A DNA stretch of 64,000 bases from Halopseudomonas xinjiangensis (lineage in GTDB: Bacteria; Pseudomonadota; Gammaproteobacteria; Pseudomonadales; Pseudomonadaceae): assembly GCF_900104945.1 (NCBI RefSeq), contig NZ_LT629736.1, forward strand, positions 2,108,001 to 2,172,000. Reading direction: 5' to 3'. Of the stretch, positions 9,452 through 19,237 are shown in pieces; within the stretch, counting starts at the first letter, position 1, and each line of letters begins with the position of its first letter. Made by a program: the position numbers and the translations under genes. The notes beneath the pieces were generated by a model. The model was not told the origin of the DNA. It was given only the letters and a program-made list of their open reading frames with translations, and made no database searches.

Positions 9452-11404
9452 TTAGCGCATGCTGCTTATCAGCGTATCGAACATGGAACGGGCGACCTGG
9501 ATCACCTGCGCCGACGCATTGTAGTACTGCTCGAACTTGATCAGATTCGCGGCCTCTTCGTCGAGGTTGACTGCGGAAACCGAATCGCGGTTGTTCACGG
9601 CTTGCTTGAGCACCGCTCCGCTCGCTTCGCTTTCTGCCCGGGCCTGCGCTGTCTGGGTTCCGACGTGCTGGATAAGCGTGCCGTAGCCATCAGCAAGCGA
9701 AAAACCCTTCGGGTTGATCTCGCTTTTGCCCATCACCGCGTCTGTCTGAAGGCTGGAGAGTTGCAGTGCGTTGCGGTTGTCCGACGTACCCGAATTGAAG
9801 CTGACCTCGTACCGATCACCCGTCGACGGCTGGCCGGAAAGCTGCAGGGCAAAGTTATACCCTCCTACCTGAACGTTCGCCTTCTTAGTGTCGGCGGCGA
9901 AAGTGACCTCTACCCCACCTTGGGTTACCGGGTTACCGTTTCGGTCGAGCAGGCTATAGCCGGTCGCAGTGCGTTCCAGCACTACCGGGAGCCCGGCTTT
10001 CAAGTCGTTGACGTCAAGAGCCTGCCCCCGCTGCAGCTCCAGCGATACGACACCGGTTCCTCGGTTGTTCAGGTCAGCCGAGACTGCTACCGGCGCAGCA
10101 AACGCCAGGTCCTGCGGATTTTTCATCTGCACGTCTACGGACGCAGCACCCGAACGCGTCGGCATCAACAGGAACCGGTCCCCTTGGGCGGGGGTGTTTC
10201 CCGTCTGTATAGAGAAGCCATCATACTGGGCCGGTGAGGTTCCGGCTGTCGGCTCGACGAGCTTACCGTCCGATAGTCGCCGCACGGTGAACTCGGTGCT
10301 GCTCGAATACGATACTTCATAGTCCGAAGTGGTGAGCCTGGCGGTGTCGTCTATCGAAATTCTTAGCGAGCCGCTGGTCCCTTCGCCAATGGCCACGCTG
10401 CGCTGCTCCATCTGTTCGATGGTGTTGATCTCGGCAAACAGGCCAGCTCCCGCCTGGCCATTGAGATCGAGTCCTTGCGCCAGCTGCTGGTTGGTCTCGC
10501 TGACAAACGCCAGCGCCAAACGGCCTACCGAGTTGAGGGCGTTGTCCAGCTCGCCACGGTAGCGGAGCATCCCGCCAAGCTCGCCGCCGGAAACAAGCGA
10601 AGTGACGTCCTGTTCGCTATTGCCGCTTCGCAGCCGGACTTCGACCCGGTTCGGATCGGCGCGTCCCGGGCTGATCACCAGCGCAGAGGCGTCATTGCCG
10701 ACCACCAGTGGCTGACCGGTACCAACGAACAGATTGACCGTGTTGTCATCCTGCGGCACGACGGTCACACCAACGTACTGACTCAACTCGCGGATGGCTT
10801 CGTCACGTGCATCGAGCAAGTCATTGGGTTGCGCGCCCTGGGCGGCTGCCGTTGCGATCGAATTGTTATACGCGGCGATGTTGCTCGCTAGCCGTGTGAC
10901 TTGGTCAGTGACTGTGCCCATCTGCTGGGCTAGGAACCCGTTCTGGGAGGTCAAGCGTTCATGAACGGTATTGAACTTGCCTGCCAGCCCATCCGCTTCG
11001 GCCAGGAACAGCTGACGCGCCGGCAGACTGGCCGGGTCTTCGACCGCCGTCTGCAGCGCATCGAAATAGCTCTGCATGGCGGGGTTGATGCCCGTAGCCG
11101 TGCCCGATAGCAGGCCGTTGAGCTCTTCGATCTGGCTTTGGAAGGCGGTTACTGCAGAATGCATCGAGGTGCTCGAGCGAACCTGATTGGTCAGGAACTG
11201 GTTATGAATGCGCTGCACATCGACAATGCTGGTGCCGTTGCCGATGTAGCCGGATCCGGTAAAGCTGGGATCTCGCGCGGATTGCAACGCAGTCTGCCGC
11301 GTGTAACCGGGGGTGTTGATGTTGGTAATGTTTTGGCCAGTGACTGACAACTGGGTCTGCGACGCCTTCAAACCGCTAAGGCCAATATTGAACAGATCAG
11401 CCAT
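9452..11404 (-). CDS. flgK: Flagellar hook-filament junction protein FlgK (HAP1)
   Basis: A 650-residue hook-associated protein, exported by the flagellar type III apparatus, that forms the first junction ring on the hook. The N terminus (MADLFNIGLSGLKASQTQLSV) carries the rod/hook family signature NITNINTPGYTRQ. The C terminus (SAVNLDEEAANLIKFEQYYN, then ASAQVIQVARSMFDTLI) is the conserved axial helix. Length and ends match the family. It begins 3 bp downstream of the flgJ stop. Confidence 0.95.
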   Translation of the reverse strand: MADLFNIGLSGLKASQTQLSVTGQNITNINTPGYTRQTALQSARDPSFTGSGYIGNGTSIVDVQRIHNQFLTNQVRSSTSMHSAVTAFQSQIEELNGLLSGTATGINPAMQSYFDALQTAVEDPASLPARQLFLAEADGLAGKFNTVHERLTSQNGFLAQQMGTVTDQVTRLASNIAAYNNSIATAAAQGAQPNDLLDARDEAIRELSQYVGVTVVPQDDNTVNLFVGTGQPLVVGNDASALVISPGRADPNRVEVRLRSGNSEQDVTSLVSGGELGGMLRYRGELDNALNSVGRLALAFVSETNQQLAQGLDLNGQAGAGLFAEINTIEQMEQRSVAIGEGTSGSLRISIDDTARLTTSDYEVSYSSSTEFTVRRLSDGKLVEPTAGTSPAQYDGFSIQTGNTPAQGDRFLLMPTRSGAASVDVQMKNPQDLAFAAPVAVSADLNNRGTGVVSLELQRGQALDVNDLKAGLPVVLERTATGYSLLDRNGNPVTQGGVEVTFAADTKKANVQVGGYNFALQLSGQPSTGDRYEVSFNSGTSDNRNALQLSSLQTDAVMGKSEINPKGFSLADGYGTLIQHVGTQTAQARAESEASGAVLKQAVNNRDSVSAVNLDEEAANLIKFEQYYNASAQVIQVARSMFDTLISSMR

Positions 11405-11407
11405 GGC

Positions 11408-12511
11408 TTATGCCTTCCCCTGGTTGCCGATTGCGTCGGCGTTGGTGGCCAAACGGGTATCGCCCAGGAGCTTCTGAGCAATCTGCGAAACCTTGCGCGC
11501 ATATTGTGGATCGGTGGCGTAGCCCGCTCGCTGCAATTCGCGGAAGAACTGATCCGGGTTCGAGGTATTGCTCAGAGCTTCCTTGTAGCGACCGTTGTTC
11601 TCCAGGAAGCTGACGTAGTCGTCAAAGCTCTGCTCGAATGACTCGTAGCTGCGGAAGCTCGCGCGTTCCTGTCCTTTTACGCCGTCCCGGTATTCGGTGG
11701 TCATGACGCTGGCCGAGTCGCCGCTCCAGCTGTTGTGCGTCTTGATCCCAAACAGGTTGTGACTGCTGCTGCCATCGGTTTCACGGATGATCGACTGGCC
11801 CCAACCGGTTTCAAGCGCAGCCTGGGCGACCAGATAGTGCGGGTCGACGCCCAGTCTCGCCGCCGCCTTGCGCGCCATCGGCAGCATGGCTTCGGCAAAT
11901 TCCTGTGCGTTGTTGAAGCGCGATGGCATCGCCGAAGCGGTCGCCGGTGCGCCTTGGTTGATCGCCTGTTCGGTACTGATCGGCGGACGCGACGAGCCCG
12001 CGAGGGCACGCATCGGCTGCCACTGCTGCGACGGTTCCGCTTGGGCCGGTGCCGATGTGGGCGCACCAGCAGTCTGCTCGGCGACCGCGCGGTAGCTGGT
12101 GGAAATGGCCAGACGACGGCGGGCCAGCAAGGCTGATTGATCGCCTTGCTCGGCCTGACCGGCCTGCCCCTGCGTGTCCGCGACAACAGGAGCCGGAGAG
12201 GCTTTGTTCGGCGACAGTTGACGCATCATCACGTCCGCCAGGCCGACGCCCTGTTTTTCCGCCAGATGCACCGTCAGCTGGTTGTCGTACATGTCCTGGT
12301 AGAACTTGGTCTGCTGCGTATTCAGCGGATTGCCTTCGGCAAACCCGGCGTTGGCCTGGCGCATGCTCTTGACCATCATGTTCATGAACAGCGACTCGAA
12401 CTGCTTGGCGACGCGCTGCAGGTTCTCCTGGCTATTGGCCTTGCTGCCCACGCCCATCTGGCTCATGGCGTTCAGGTCGGTATAGCTGAGGCTGTTGCTG
12501 TTCATGTCCAT
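11408..12511 (-). CDS. flgJ: Rod cap / peptidoglycan hydrolase FlgJ
   Basis: A 367-residue two-domain protein. The N-terminal ~100 residues (VAKQFESLFMNMMVKSMRQA and KFYQDMYDNQLTVHLAEKQG) form the rod-capping domain. The C-terminal half (from about residue 205) is a glucosaminidase-family muramidase (YLVAQAALETGWGQSI, followed by SHNLFGIK) that opens the cell wall for the rod. The linker is rich in Ala, Pro and Gln. There are two candidate starts (MDM), and I took the first. It sits between flgI and flgK in the usual order. Confidence 0.94.
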   Translation of the reverse strand: MDMNSNSLSYTDLNAMSQMGVGSKANSQENLQRVAKQFESLFMNMMVKSMRQANAGFAEGNPLNTQQTKFYQDMYDNQLTVHLAEKQGVGLADVMMRQLSPNKASPAPVVADTQGQAGQAEQGDQSALLARRRLAISTSYRAVAEQTAGAPTSAPAQAEPSQQWQPMRALAGSSRPPISTEQAINQGAPATASAMPSRFNNAQEFAEAMLPMARKAAARLGVDPHYLVAQAALETGWGQSIIRETDGSSSHNLFGIKTHNSWSGDSASVMTTEYRDGVKGQERASFRSYESFEQSFDDYVSFLENNGRYKEALSNTSNPDQFFRELQRAGYATDPQYARKVSQIAQKLLGDTRLATNADAIGNQGKA

Positions 12512-12525
12512 GGTCAGTTACCCGT

Positions 12526-13623
12526 TTAGATAATGACCAGGTCGGCATTCAACGCGCCGGCCTGCTTGAGTGCTTCGAGGATCGCCATCAAATCGCCGGG
12601 CGCTGCCCCGACCTGATTGACCGCCCGCACTATTTCGTCCAGCGACACGCCCGGATTGAACACGAACATGCGGCTGTCGCCTTCTTCGATATTGATCTGC
12701 GAGCTCGGCGTGACCACAGTCTGGCCCGCAGAAAACGCATTCGGCTGGCTGACCTGAGGGTTCTCGGTGATGGTCACTGTCAGACCGCCGTGGGTCACTG
12801 CAGCCGGCTGCACGCGTACATCCTGGCCGATGACGATGGTGCCGGTCCGCGAATTGATGATGACCTTGGCGGCGGCATTACCCTGCTCGATCTGCAGGTT
12901 CTCGACCATCGACAGATAGTCGACCCGCTGATTGGGATCGAGCGGTGCACGAACGCGAATCGAGCCGCCGTCCAGTGCCTGGGCAACACCTGGGCCGAAG
13001 GTATCGTTGATCTGGTCCACTACCCGCTTGGCGGTGGTGAAGTCCGGGCGATTCAGGTTGAAAGTGAGGCTGTCCCCCGACGCGAACGGACTGGTTACTG
13101 CGCGCTCTACCGTCGCCCCGCCGGGAATGCGGCCGACGCTCGGCACGTTGACGGTGATACGCGAACCGTCCGCCCCTTCGGCGCCAAATCCGCCCACCAC
13201 GAGGTTGCCCTGGGCGATCGCATATACCTGGCCGTCGATACCCTTGAGCGGCGACATCAGCAAACTACCGCCGCGCAGACTCTTGGCGTTGCCCAGCGAA
13301 GAAACCGTGATGTCGATGGTCTGGCCAGGACGCGAGAAAGGCGGCAGATCCGCATGAACGGCCACCGCCGCGACGTTCTTGGTCTGGATGCGCGTACCCG
13401 GCGGCACGGTAATCCCGAACTGCGTGAGCATGTTGTTGAATGTCTGCGCGGTGAACGGCGTCTGGCTGGTCTGGTCACCCGAGCCATCCAGACCGACCAC
13501 CAGGCCATAGCCGATCAGCTGGTTGCTACGCACCCCGGCGATACTGGCGATGTCCTTCAAGCGCTCGGCGTACGCCATCGGTGCGGCGAGAAACAGACAG
13601 AGCATGATAATTAAAGCGCGCAT
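12526..13623 (-). CDS. flgI: Flagellar P-ring protein FlgI
   Basis: A 365-residue periplasmic protein that forms the P ring in the peptidoglycan layer. I chose the ATG at 13623: it is preceded by GAGGAG and opens a signal peptide ([19 protein letters not shown]). A longer frame would run into flgH. The mature start [20 protein letters not shown] and the C-terminal segment [19 protein letters not shown] are typical of FlgI. Confidence 0.96.
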   Translation of the reverse strand: MRALIIMLCLFLAAPMAYAERLKDIASIAGVRSNQLIGYGLVVGLDGSGDQTSQTPFTAQTFNNMLTQFGITVPPGTRIQTKNVAAVAVHADLPPFSRPGQTIDITVSSLGNAKSLRGGSLLMSPLKGIDGQVYAIAQGNLVVGGFGAEGADGSRITVNVPSVGRIPGGATVERAVTSPFASGDSLTFNLNRPDFTTAKRVVDQINDTFGPGVAQALDGGSIRVRAPLDPNQRVDYLSMVENLQIEQGNAAAKVIINSRTGTIVIGQDVRVQPAAVTHGGLTVTITENPQVSQPNAFSAGQTVVTPSSQINIEEGDSRMFVFNPGVSLDEIVRAVNQVGAAPGDLMAILEALKQAGALNADLVII

Positions 13624-13634
13624 CGTATCGCTCC

Positions 13635-14312
13635 TCAGAAGGGCCACAGGGGGCTAAGGAAGAACTGGCTCAACCAGCCGGGCTGGCTGGAGTTGGCGAA
13701 GGCGCCGGTACCCGAGTAAGTAATCCGCGCATCAGCCACACGGGTCGACAACACGGTATTGTCCTGGCCGATATCGTCAGACCGTACAAGACCGGAGATG
13801 CGCACCAGCTCATCGCCGGTGTTTAGCGTGATCCACTTTTCGCCGCGCACGGCGAGGATGCCGTTGGGCAGCACTTCGGCGACGGTGACGGTGATCGAAC
13901 CGGTCAGGCTGTTGCTCTGATTGGCTTCGGATTCTCCATTGGCAGAGCGGCTTCCGGAAATATTCACACCGAGATCCAGACCCTTGGCGCCGACCACGTT
14001 GCCGAGCAGCGTCGGATTGGCCAGCTCCACGGAACTGCTTTTGCTCATCTCGCTTTCCGCGCTCTTGCGCGCTGCGGTCCGCTCGGTAAGCGTGATAGTG
14101 ATGATGTCGCCGACGCGGTGCGCCTTGCGATCGTCGTACAAGGTCATCTCGAACCCGGGCTGGTAGATGGCTCCGTTGTTCAGCTCCTGCGGCATGGGCG
14201 TCCTTGGCAATACAGGAGCGTACGCCGGATCATCCGGACGTGGCGGTACCTGGACGCAGGCAGTCAGTGACACGACCGCAATCGCCAGCAGGGAGAAACG
14301 CAGGGAGTTCAT
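13635..14312 (-). CDS. flgH: Flagellar L-ring lipoprotein FlgH
   Basis: A 225-residue outer-membrane lipoprotein that builds the L ring. The signal peptide ends in the lipobox LTAC with the lipidated Cys19. Conserved blocks include [18 protein letters not shown], and the tail [17 protein letters not shown]. It lies between flgG and flgI in the flgF operon. Confidence 0.96.
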   Translation of the reverse strand: MNSLRFSLLAIAVVSLTACVQVPPRPDDPAYAPVLPRTPMPQELNNGAIYQPGFEMTLYDDRKAHRVGDIITITLTERTAARKSAESEMSKSSSVELANPTLLGNVVGAKGLDLGVNISGSRSANGESEANQSNSLTGSITVTVAEVLPNGILAVRGEKWITLNTGDELVRISGLVRSDDIGQDNTVLSTRVADARITYSGTGAFANSSQPGWLSQFFLSPLWPF

Positions 14313-14330
14313 CTTAATTGGCTCCGGTCA

Positions 14331-15116
14331 TCACAGATTCTGGCTGACGTACTGCAGCATCTGGTCCGCAGTAGAGATCACCTTGGAGTTCATCTCGTAG
14401 GCGCGCTGGGTGGTGATCATGTTCACCAGTTCCTCGACGACGCTGACGTTGGAATTCTCCAGTGTGTTCTGCAGCACGGTACCGAGGCCGTTCTGACCAG
14501 GGTTGCCGACCTGCGGCGCGCCACTGGACGCTGACTCAAGAAACAGGTTGTTACCGATCGACTGCAAACCGGCCGGGTTTATGAAGTCCGCGGTCTGGAT
14601 GTTGCCGATCTGCTGGACGGCCGGGTCACCGAAGACGGTGATGCTGACGGTGCCGTCTTCACCTACGGTGAACGACTGCACATCATCAGGCAGGGCGATG
14701 CCCGGCTCCAGAGGAAAACCGCTGGACGTCACGATCTGGCCATTGGAGTCCAGGTGGAAACTACCGTCACGCGTGTAACCGACGTTGCCATCCGGCATCA
14801 GGATCTGGAAGAAACCACGGCCATTCACGGCCATATCCAACGGCTGTTCAGTGGTCTGTAACGAGCCCATGGTGAAGATTTTCTGGGTTCCCGCTACACG
14901 CACACCGGTACCGGTCTGCAGGCCAGAGGGCAGCTGGGTGTCCTGGGTGGTCTGTCCGCCGGGCTGGCGCTTGACCTGATAGAGCAGATCTTCGAATTCC
15001 GGGCGGTCACGTTTGAAACCCGTGGTACCCACGTTCGCCAGGTTGTTGGAGATCGTGGTCAACATGGTGTCCTGGGCGGACAGGCCGGTCTTGCTAATCC
15101 AAAGAGCTGAATGCAT
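14331..15116 (-). CDS. flgG: Distal rod protein FlgG
   Basis: A 261-residue axial protein of the distal rod. The N-terminal signature NNLANVGTTGFKRDRPEFED and the C-terminal VVEELVNMITTQRAYEMNSK are diagnostic. A strong ribosome site (GGAGAAG) precedes the start. The length equals that of the usual FlgG. Confidence 0.97.
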   Translation of the reverse strand: MHSALWISKTGLSAQDTMLTTISNNLANVGTTGFKRDRPEFEDLLYQVKRQPGGQTTQDTQLPSGLQTGTGVRVAGTQKIFTMGSLQTTEQPLDMAVNGRGFFQILMPDGNVGYTRDGSFHLDSNGQIVTSSGFPLEPGIALPDDVQSFTVGEDGTVSITVFGDPAVQQIGNIQTADFINPAGLQSIGNNLFLESASSGAPQVGNPGQNGLGTVLQNTLENSNVSVVEELVNMITTQRAYEMNSKVISTADQMLQYVSQNL

Positions 15117-15161
15117 CGTCTTCTCCTTCCCCGCCAGGTTATTGGCGCGGCATCATCGCGA

Positions 15162-15902
15162 TCAACTGATCTGCAGAATTCGGTTGGTGGACTGGGCGTT
15201 TTCCTCGGCTGTACGCATCATTTTCACGTGCAGTTCGAACTGGCGGGCCAGAGTCAGCATTGAGGTCATTTCCGACACGGCGTTGACGTTGCTGCCTTCG
15301 AGGAAGCCTGTGGTGACGGTAACCGCCGCGTCCGCCGGCTGTTCGAGCTGGCCTTCCACCCGCATCAATCCGTCTTCACCCTTGCGAACCAGCGCGTTAT
15401 CCGGCTTGACCAGCTTGATCCTGTCAACCTCCGCCATCACGCTCGGCGCTTCGCCAAGTGCCCGGATGCTGATAGTGCCATCCGACCCAATTTCGATTTT
15501 CTCCGCCGGAGGAATAGCAATCGGACCGCCGTTGCCCAACACCGGTAGTCCGGAACTGGTGCGTAGCATGCCGAAAGCGTCCACAGCCAGACTGCCAGCA
15601 CGGGTGTAAGCCTCGCTGCCATCAGGGGCCTGCACTGCAATCCACCCCTCGCCTTCTACGGCAACATCGAGATCGCGCCCGGTCTCGATTAACGCCCCTT
15701 GGGAAAAGTCGCTCCCGGGACGCTCGGTCATGGCATATACGCGAGTCGGAAAGGTTTCGCCGAAGACGGGCATTGAGCGCGCCTGCTCGAAATCACGACG
15801 GAAGCCGGTAGTACTCACGTTCGCCAGGTTGTTGGCGTGTGCAGCCTGGGCTTTCATGTTCTGGCTGGCGCCAGTCATGGAGATATATAGGGACTTGTCC
15901 AT
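15162..15902 (-). CDS. flgF: Proximal rod protein FlgF
   Basis: A 246-residue rod protein and the first gene of the flgFGHIJKL operon. It has the family signature HANNLANVSTTGFRRDFEQA near the N terminus and an axial C-terminal helix (EMTSMLTLARQFELHVKMMR). The ribosome site GGGAG lies 6 bp ahead of the ATG. A sigma-54 promoter is found 64 bp upstream of the start. Confidence 0.96.
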   Translation of the reverse strand: MDKSLYISMTGASQNMKAQAAHANNLANVSTTGFRRDFEQARSMPVFGETFPTRVYAMTERPGSDFSQGALIETGRDLDVAVEGEGWIAVQAPDGSEAYTRAGSLAVDAFGMLRTSSGLPVLGNGGPIAIPPAEKIEIGSDGTISIRALGEAPSVMAEVDRIKLVKPDNALVRKGEDGLMRVEGQLEQPADAAVTVTTGFLEGSNVNAVSEMTSMLTLARQFELHVKMMRTAEENAQSTNRILQIS

Positions 15903-15965
15903 GCGCTACTCCCGCTTCGACCGTGCGACAGGAAATTGCCGCTTTCATAGCGTTACAGGAGATAA

Positions 15966-15981
15966 AGCACAAAGCGTGCCA
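15966..15981 (-). promoter_or_regulatory. Sigma-54 promoter of flgFGHIJKL
   Basis: Read on the minus strand the sequence is TGGCACG-CTTT-GTGCT. It carries the invariant GG at -24 and GC at -12 with the correct separation (consensus TGGCACG-N4-TTGCW). It lies 64 bp before flgF. In Pseudomonas this class of flagellar operon is driven by RpoN with FleQ/FleR. Confidence 0.85.
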
Positions 15982-16024
15982 TGGCTGATCTAAGGATATT
16001 TGTCAGCTAGATCAATGCCATGAA

Positions 16025-16073
16025 AAAAGGATATAAAAAAGAAAGGCGGCAACCCTTGGATTTGGTTGCCGCC
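16025..16073 (-). terminator. Rho-independent terminator after flgE
   Basis: A perfect 10-bp stem (GGCGGCAACC at 16045-16054 with GGTTGCCGCC at 16064-16073) has a 9-nt loop. On the minus strand it is followed by a T-rich run (TTTCTTTTTT). It lies 40 bp beyond the flgE stop and separates flgBCDE from the flgF operon. Confidence 0.92.
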
Positions 16074-16112
16074 CTTGTCAGCTGGCTGTCGACACCCCTA
16101 GAGGCTCGTCAA

Positions 16113-17417
16113 TTAGCGGAGGTTGATAATCGTCTGGGTGACGGCATCTTCGGTCTGGATGGTCTTGGCGTTGGCCTGGTAGTTGCGTTGGGCAACGATC
16201 AGGTTGATCAACTGCTCCGACAGATCGACATTCGACTGCTCCAGGGCACCCGACTGCACGTTACCCAGCGTGCCCGAGCCGGGCTTGCCGATGACCGGCT
16301 CGCCGGAAGCAGACGACTGAGCCCAGGCTGTTTTACCAAGAGGCGTCAGGCCCTGCTGGTTGGCGAAGGTTGCCAGAGCCAATTGCCCCTGTACCTTGGT
16401 TTGACCATTGGTATAACGCGCGACCAGCATCCCTTGATCGTCGATTTCCAGACCAGCCAAGTCGCCCGTCGTGAATCCGTCTTGGGAGACGGCGGTGACT
16501 GCGAAGCCGGCGGCGTACTGAGTGGAACCTTTAAGATCAAGGTCGAAGTTCGTCGGCGACTGGGCTCCGGTAGGATTGCCAGCCTTGTCAAGCGGCTCCC
16601 AGCCGACTATTTCGATAGGTTGTGAGCTCTCAAGTTGACCGGTAGCAGAGAACGTAAGCTGGATCGGGCCAGGCGTGGTCGGTGCGGGAGCGCCACGTTC
16701 TTGCAGCGTCATCGGTTCACCATCGATAAGGAGGTGCATATTCCAAGCATTACTGTCGGTCTTAACGAAATACTTCGTCATGACGTGCGGATTGCCTTGG
16801 CTATCGAAAACATTAACAGACGTCGAGCTATTGTAAGTCGAGGAGTCGGCAGGATTGAAGGTTGCGACAGGGTCGGTTCCCGCTGCGACGGCCTCCGTAT
16901 AGGCATTAGGAGGCAAGCTCGTGGAATTCAAGTTAAGCGTAGACGCAACAACTGTCGTCGCTCGAGGATTCGCAGCTTTGGTATCAACCCTCAGATCAGT
17001 CTGAACGCCTTCGTTAATGGTCCCGGTCGCCTCGTTCACGCCGAACCCCTGCAACCGCTCGCCAAAATTATTGACGATATTGCCCTGATTGTCGGTACCG
17101 AAATAACCGGCACGAGTGTAGCTAAGCGCACCGTTGTTGCTGGTCACGAAGAAGCCGTTGCCGTTAATGGCCAGGTCCAGACTGTTTTCCGTGAAATTCA
17201 CCGCCCCCTGACCAAACAGTTGGGCCACGTCTCCAGTGATGACACCACTGCCAACCGCGTTGCTGCCGGTGCCAAGTACCGACGCAGCGTACACGTCAGC
17301 AAACTCGGCCCGTGATCCTTTGAAACCCACGGTACCCGCGTTGGCGATATTGTTACCGGTGATATTCAGATCTGAAGCCGCCGCCCGAATACCACTTAAA
17401 CCAGTGTTAAAAGACAT
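16113..17417 (-). CDS. flgE: Flagellar hook protein FlgE
   Basis: A 434-residue hook subunit. The N-terminal axial region MSFNTGLSGIRAAASDLNI continues into NNIANAGTVGFKGSRAEFAD. The C-terminal SNVDLSEQLINLIVAQRNYQ matches hook proteins. The exposed middle domains vary between species and have no special feature here. It is the last gene of flgBCDE, followed by a strong terminator; a good ribosome site (AAGGAG) precedes the start. Confidence 0.96.
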   Translation of the reverse strand: MSFNTGLSGIRAAASDLNITGNNIANAGTVGFKGSRAEFADVYAASVLGTGSNAVGSGVITGDVAQLFGQGAVNFTENSLDLAINGNGFFVTSNNGALSYTRAGYFGTDNQGNIVNNFGERLQGFGVNEATGTINEGVQTDLRVDTKAANPRATTVVASTLNLNSTSLPPNAYTEAVAAGTDPVATFNPADSSTYNSSTSVNVFDSQGNPHVMTKYFVKTDSNAWNMHLLIDGEPMTLQERGAPAPTTPGPIQLTFSATGQLESSQPIEIVGWEPLDKAGNPTGAQSPTNFDLDLKGSTQYAAGFAVTAVSQDGFTTGDLAGLEIDDQGMLVARYTNGQTKVQGQLALATFANQQGLTPLGKTAWAQSSASGEPVIGKPGSGTLGNVQSGALEQSNVDLSEQLINLIVAQRNYQANAKTIQTEDAVTQTIINLR

Positions 17418-17452
17418 TTTGTACTCCTTGCCTAATGTTGTCGGACAACGAC

Positions 17453-18139
17453 CTACTTGCTAATGGAAAGAACTTCAGACAGACCGATGCTGCCCAAACC
17501 AGCCAGATTTAGAACCATCTCTCCACCCTTGCCCACGCCCAGCGAGACGCTGTCGACATTGGCGGGCAGTAAAGTGGCGACCTGCTTCTGCTCACCACCC
17601 TGGCTGGCGATGGCTTCGAACTTGTACTTGCCGGGCGGCAGGATGTTGCCGCTGGCATCCTGGCCGTTCCAGCTGAAATCGAGCATGCCTGGTTCTTGCG
17701 GGCCCATGTTGATGGCCGAAACGAGCTTTCCGGTACTGTTGTAAACGTTCACCAGAACATTACTGCTCGACTGCGTGAGCGCCATCTGACCCTGGATGCC
17801 CTGTTGCGTATCGACCATCGCGTTGGCGGTCGGAACGATCACCGAACGGCCGACCAGCGATGAAGCCTGCAGCGCCTGGGACGACTGATAGCCACTGAGC
17901 AGCGAATCCATCGACGTATTCAGGTTGCCGATACCTTCAACGGTGCTGAACTGCGCAAGCTGCGCGATGAACTCGCCGTTCTCCTGCGGTGACAGCGGAT
18001 CCTGGTTATTCATCTGGGTGACGAGCAACTGCAGGAACGCATCCTTGCCCAACTCATCGCCCTTGGCGAAGCGGTCCTGGTCGACCTTGTAATTGTCCAG
18101 CAGGCTTTCACCGACGCTGAGGTTGTTGGTGACGCTCAT
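17453..18139 (-). CDS. flgD: Hook cap protein FlgD
   Basis: A 228-residue scaffold needed to assemble the hook. The N-terminal part shows KDAFLQLLVTQMNNQDPLSP, the classic FlgD signature. The C-terminal part (about 105-200) is the FlgD Ig-like/Tudor region with FSWNGQDASGNILPPGKYKF. Order and spacing (13 bp from flgC) support co-transcription. Confidence 0.96.
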   Translation of the reverse strand: MSVTNNLSVGESLLDNYKVDQDRFAKGDELGKDAFLQLLVTQMNNQDPLSPQENGEFIAQLAQFSTVEGIGNLNTSMDSLLSGYQSSQALQASSLVGRSVIVPTANAMVDTQQGIQGQMALTQSSSNVLVNVYNSTGKLVSAINMGPQEPGMLDFSWNGQDASGNILPPGKYKFEAIASQGGEQKQVATLLPANVDSVSLGVGKGGEMVLNLAGLGSIGLSEVLSISK

Positions 18140-18152
18140 CAGGGTTTCTCCT

Positions 18153-18599
18153 TTACTGGCCCAGCGTCAGCACGCGCTGCAGCATGGTCTTGGCGGTGTT
18201 CATGATTTCAACGTTGGTCTGGTAGGCCCGCGAAGCCGACATCATGTTGGCCATCTCTTCGACGACGTTGACGTTCGGATAGAAGACATAGCCTTCTTCA
18301 TTGGCCATCGGATGGTCCGGCTCGTATCGAGCCTGCAACTCGGCGTCGGACTCGACCACACCGAGAACCTCGACACCCTGACCGGCTTCGCCTTCGGATT
18401 GAAACAACGAGCCACCAGCGCCCTGCTGCTCGCTGAAGACCGTGGCGAACACCGGGTTGCGAGCGCGATAGGTTTCGTCGATGCTGCTCGATACCGTCTC
18501 GGCGTTGGCGATGTTGCTGGCAACCGTATTCAGGCGCAGCGACTGGGCGCTCATGCCCGATCCGGCGATGTTGAAAATCTGGGTCAGCGACACGGTCAA
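18153..18599 (-). CDS. flgC: Proximal rod protein FlgC
   Basis: A 148-residue rod protein. The N-terminal NTVASNIANAETVSSSID and the C-terminal VNVVEEMANMMSASRAYQTN are the rod-family signatures. The start overlaps the end of flgB by 4 bp, so translation is coupled. Confidence 0.96.
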   Translation of the reverse strand: MTVSLTQIFNIAGSGMSAQSLRLNTVASNIANAETVSSSIDETYRARNPVFATVFSEQQGAGGSLFQSEGEAGQGVEVLGVVESDAELQARYEPDHPMANEEGYVFYPNVNVVEEMANMMSASRAYQTNVEIMNTAKTMLQRVLTLGQ

Positions 18600-19000
18600 T
18601 CTCCCCGAATGGCCGTCATCAGGCCTTTGAACTTGCTATTGAGGAAGGTAAAACTCGCCTGGAAGTCGATAGAATTCTGCGCGTACTTGGCTTGCTCGAC
18701 CTGGGTGTCGACACTGTTTCCATCGATCGAGGGTTGCGCAGCAATGCGGTAGCGCAGCCCGGCAGCCTGATCGATGAGGCTTTCCATCGCCAGGTGTCCG
18801 CTATGTGTGCGCTGGGCCTTGAAAGGCTCGCCGCCGCCGGACTGTTGTGAGTCGAGAACAGCCGCAAAGTCCAAGTCCCGCGCCTTGTAGTTCGGCGTAT
18901 CGGCATTGGCGATGTTGTTGGCAAGCACTTCTGCGCGGTCAGCGCGAAACGACAGCGCTTTTTCATGCAGACCCAGCGCCCGGTCGAAACTCAAGCTCAT
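18596..19000 (-). CDS. flgB: Proximal rod protein FlgB
   Basis: A 134-residue rod protein and the first gene of flgBCDE. I took the ATG at 19000 (MSLSFDRALGLHEKALSFRA), because a strong GGAGGAA ribosome site lies just before it and FlgB proteins begin this way. An in-frame upstream start would add 11 residues that do not look like FlgB. The signature NNIANADTPNYKARDLDF is present. A sigma-54 promoter lies 49 bp upstream. Confidence 0.95.
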   Translation of the reverse strand: MSLSFDRALGLHEKALSFRADRAEVLANNIANADTPNYKARDLDFAAVLDSQQSGGGEPFKAQRTHSGHLAMESLIDQAAGLRYRIAAQPSIDGNSVDTQVEQAKYAQNSIDFQASFTFLNSKFKGLMTAIRGD

Positions 19001-19048
19001 AGCATTCCTCCGCTCGCCCACTCGGCAAGACATTCACAGAGGAAATAA

Positions 19049-19064
19049 AGCAAAGGTTATGCCA
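19049..19064 (-). promoter_or_regulatory. Sigma-54 promoter of flgBCDE
   Basis: The minus strand reads TGGCAT-AACCT-TTGCT, with GG at -24 and GC at -12 correctly spaced and a perfect TTGCT downstream block. It lies 49 bp before the flgB start. It agrees with RpoN-dependent control of rod/hook operons in Pseudomonas. Confidence 0.85.
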
Positions 19065-19237
19065 AAGACCAGTTTTCCATATAAATCAGGGGTCTTGGGT
19101 AAAAGGAGAGGCTGCGGCGGCAAAAAATTACCGCAACTCAGCGGTTAAAGCGGGGGAAACGCGCCTGGACGGCAAGCCAGCGTCAATAGTCAGACGCCGC
19201 TTGCATCACCGATCAAGATACTTGTAGGACAGTTAGA

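Noticed and set aside
19172..19204. Hairpin downstream of cheR as terminator
   Set aside because: The 11-bp stem is interrupted by a bulge and no T run follows; too weak to call.
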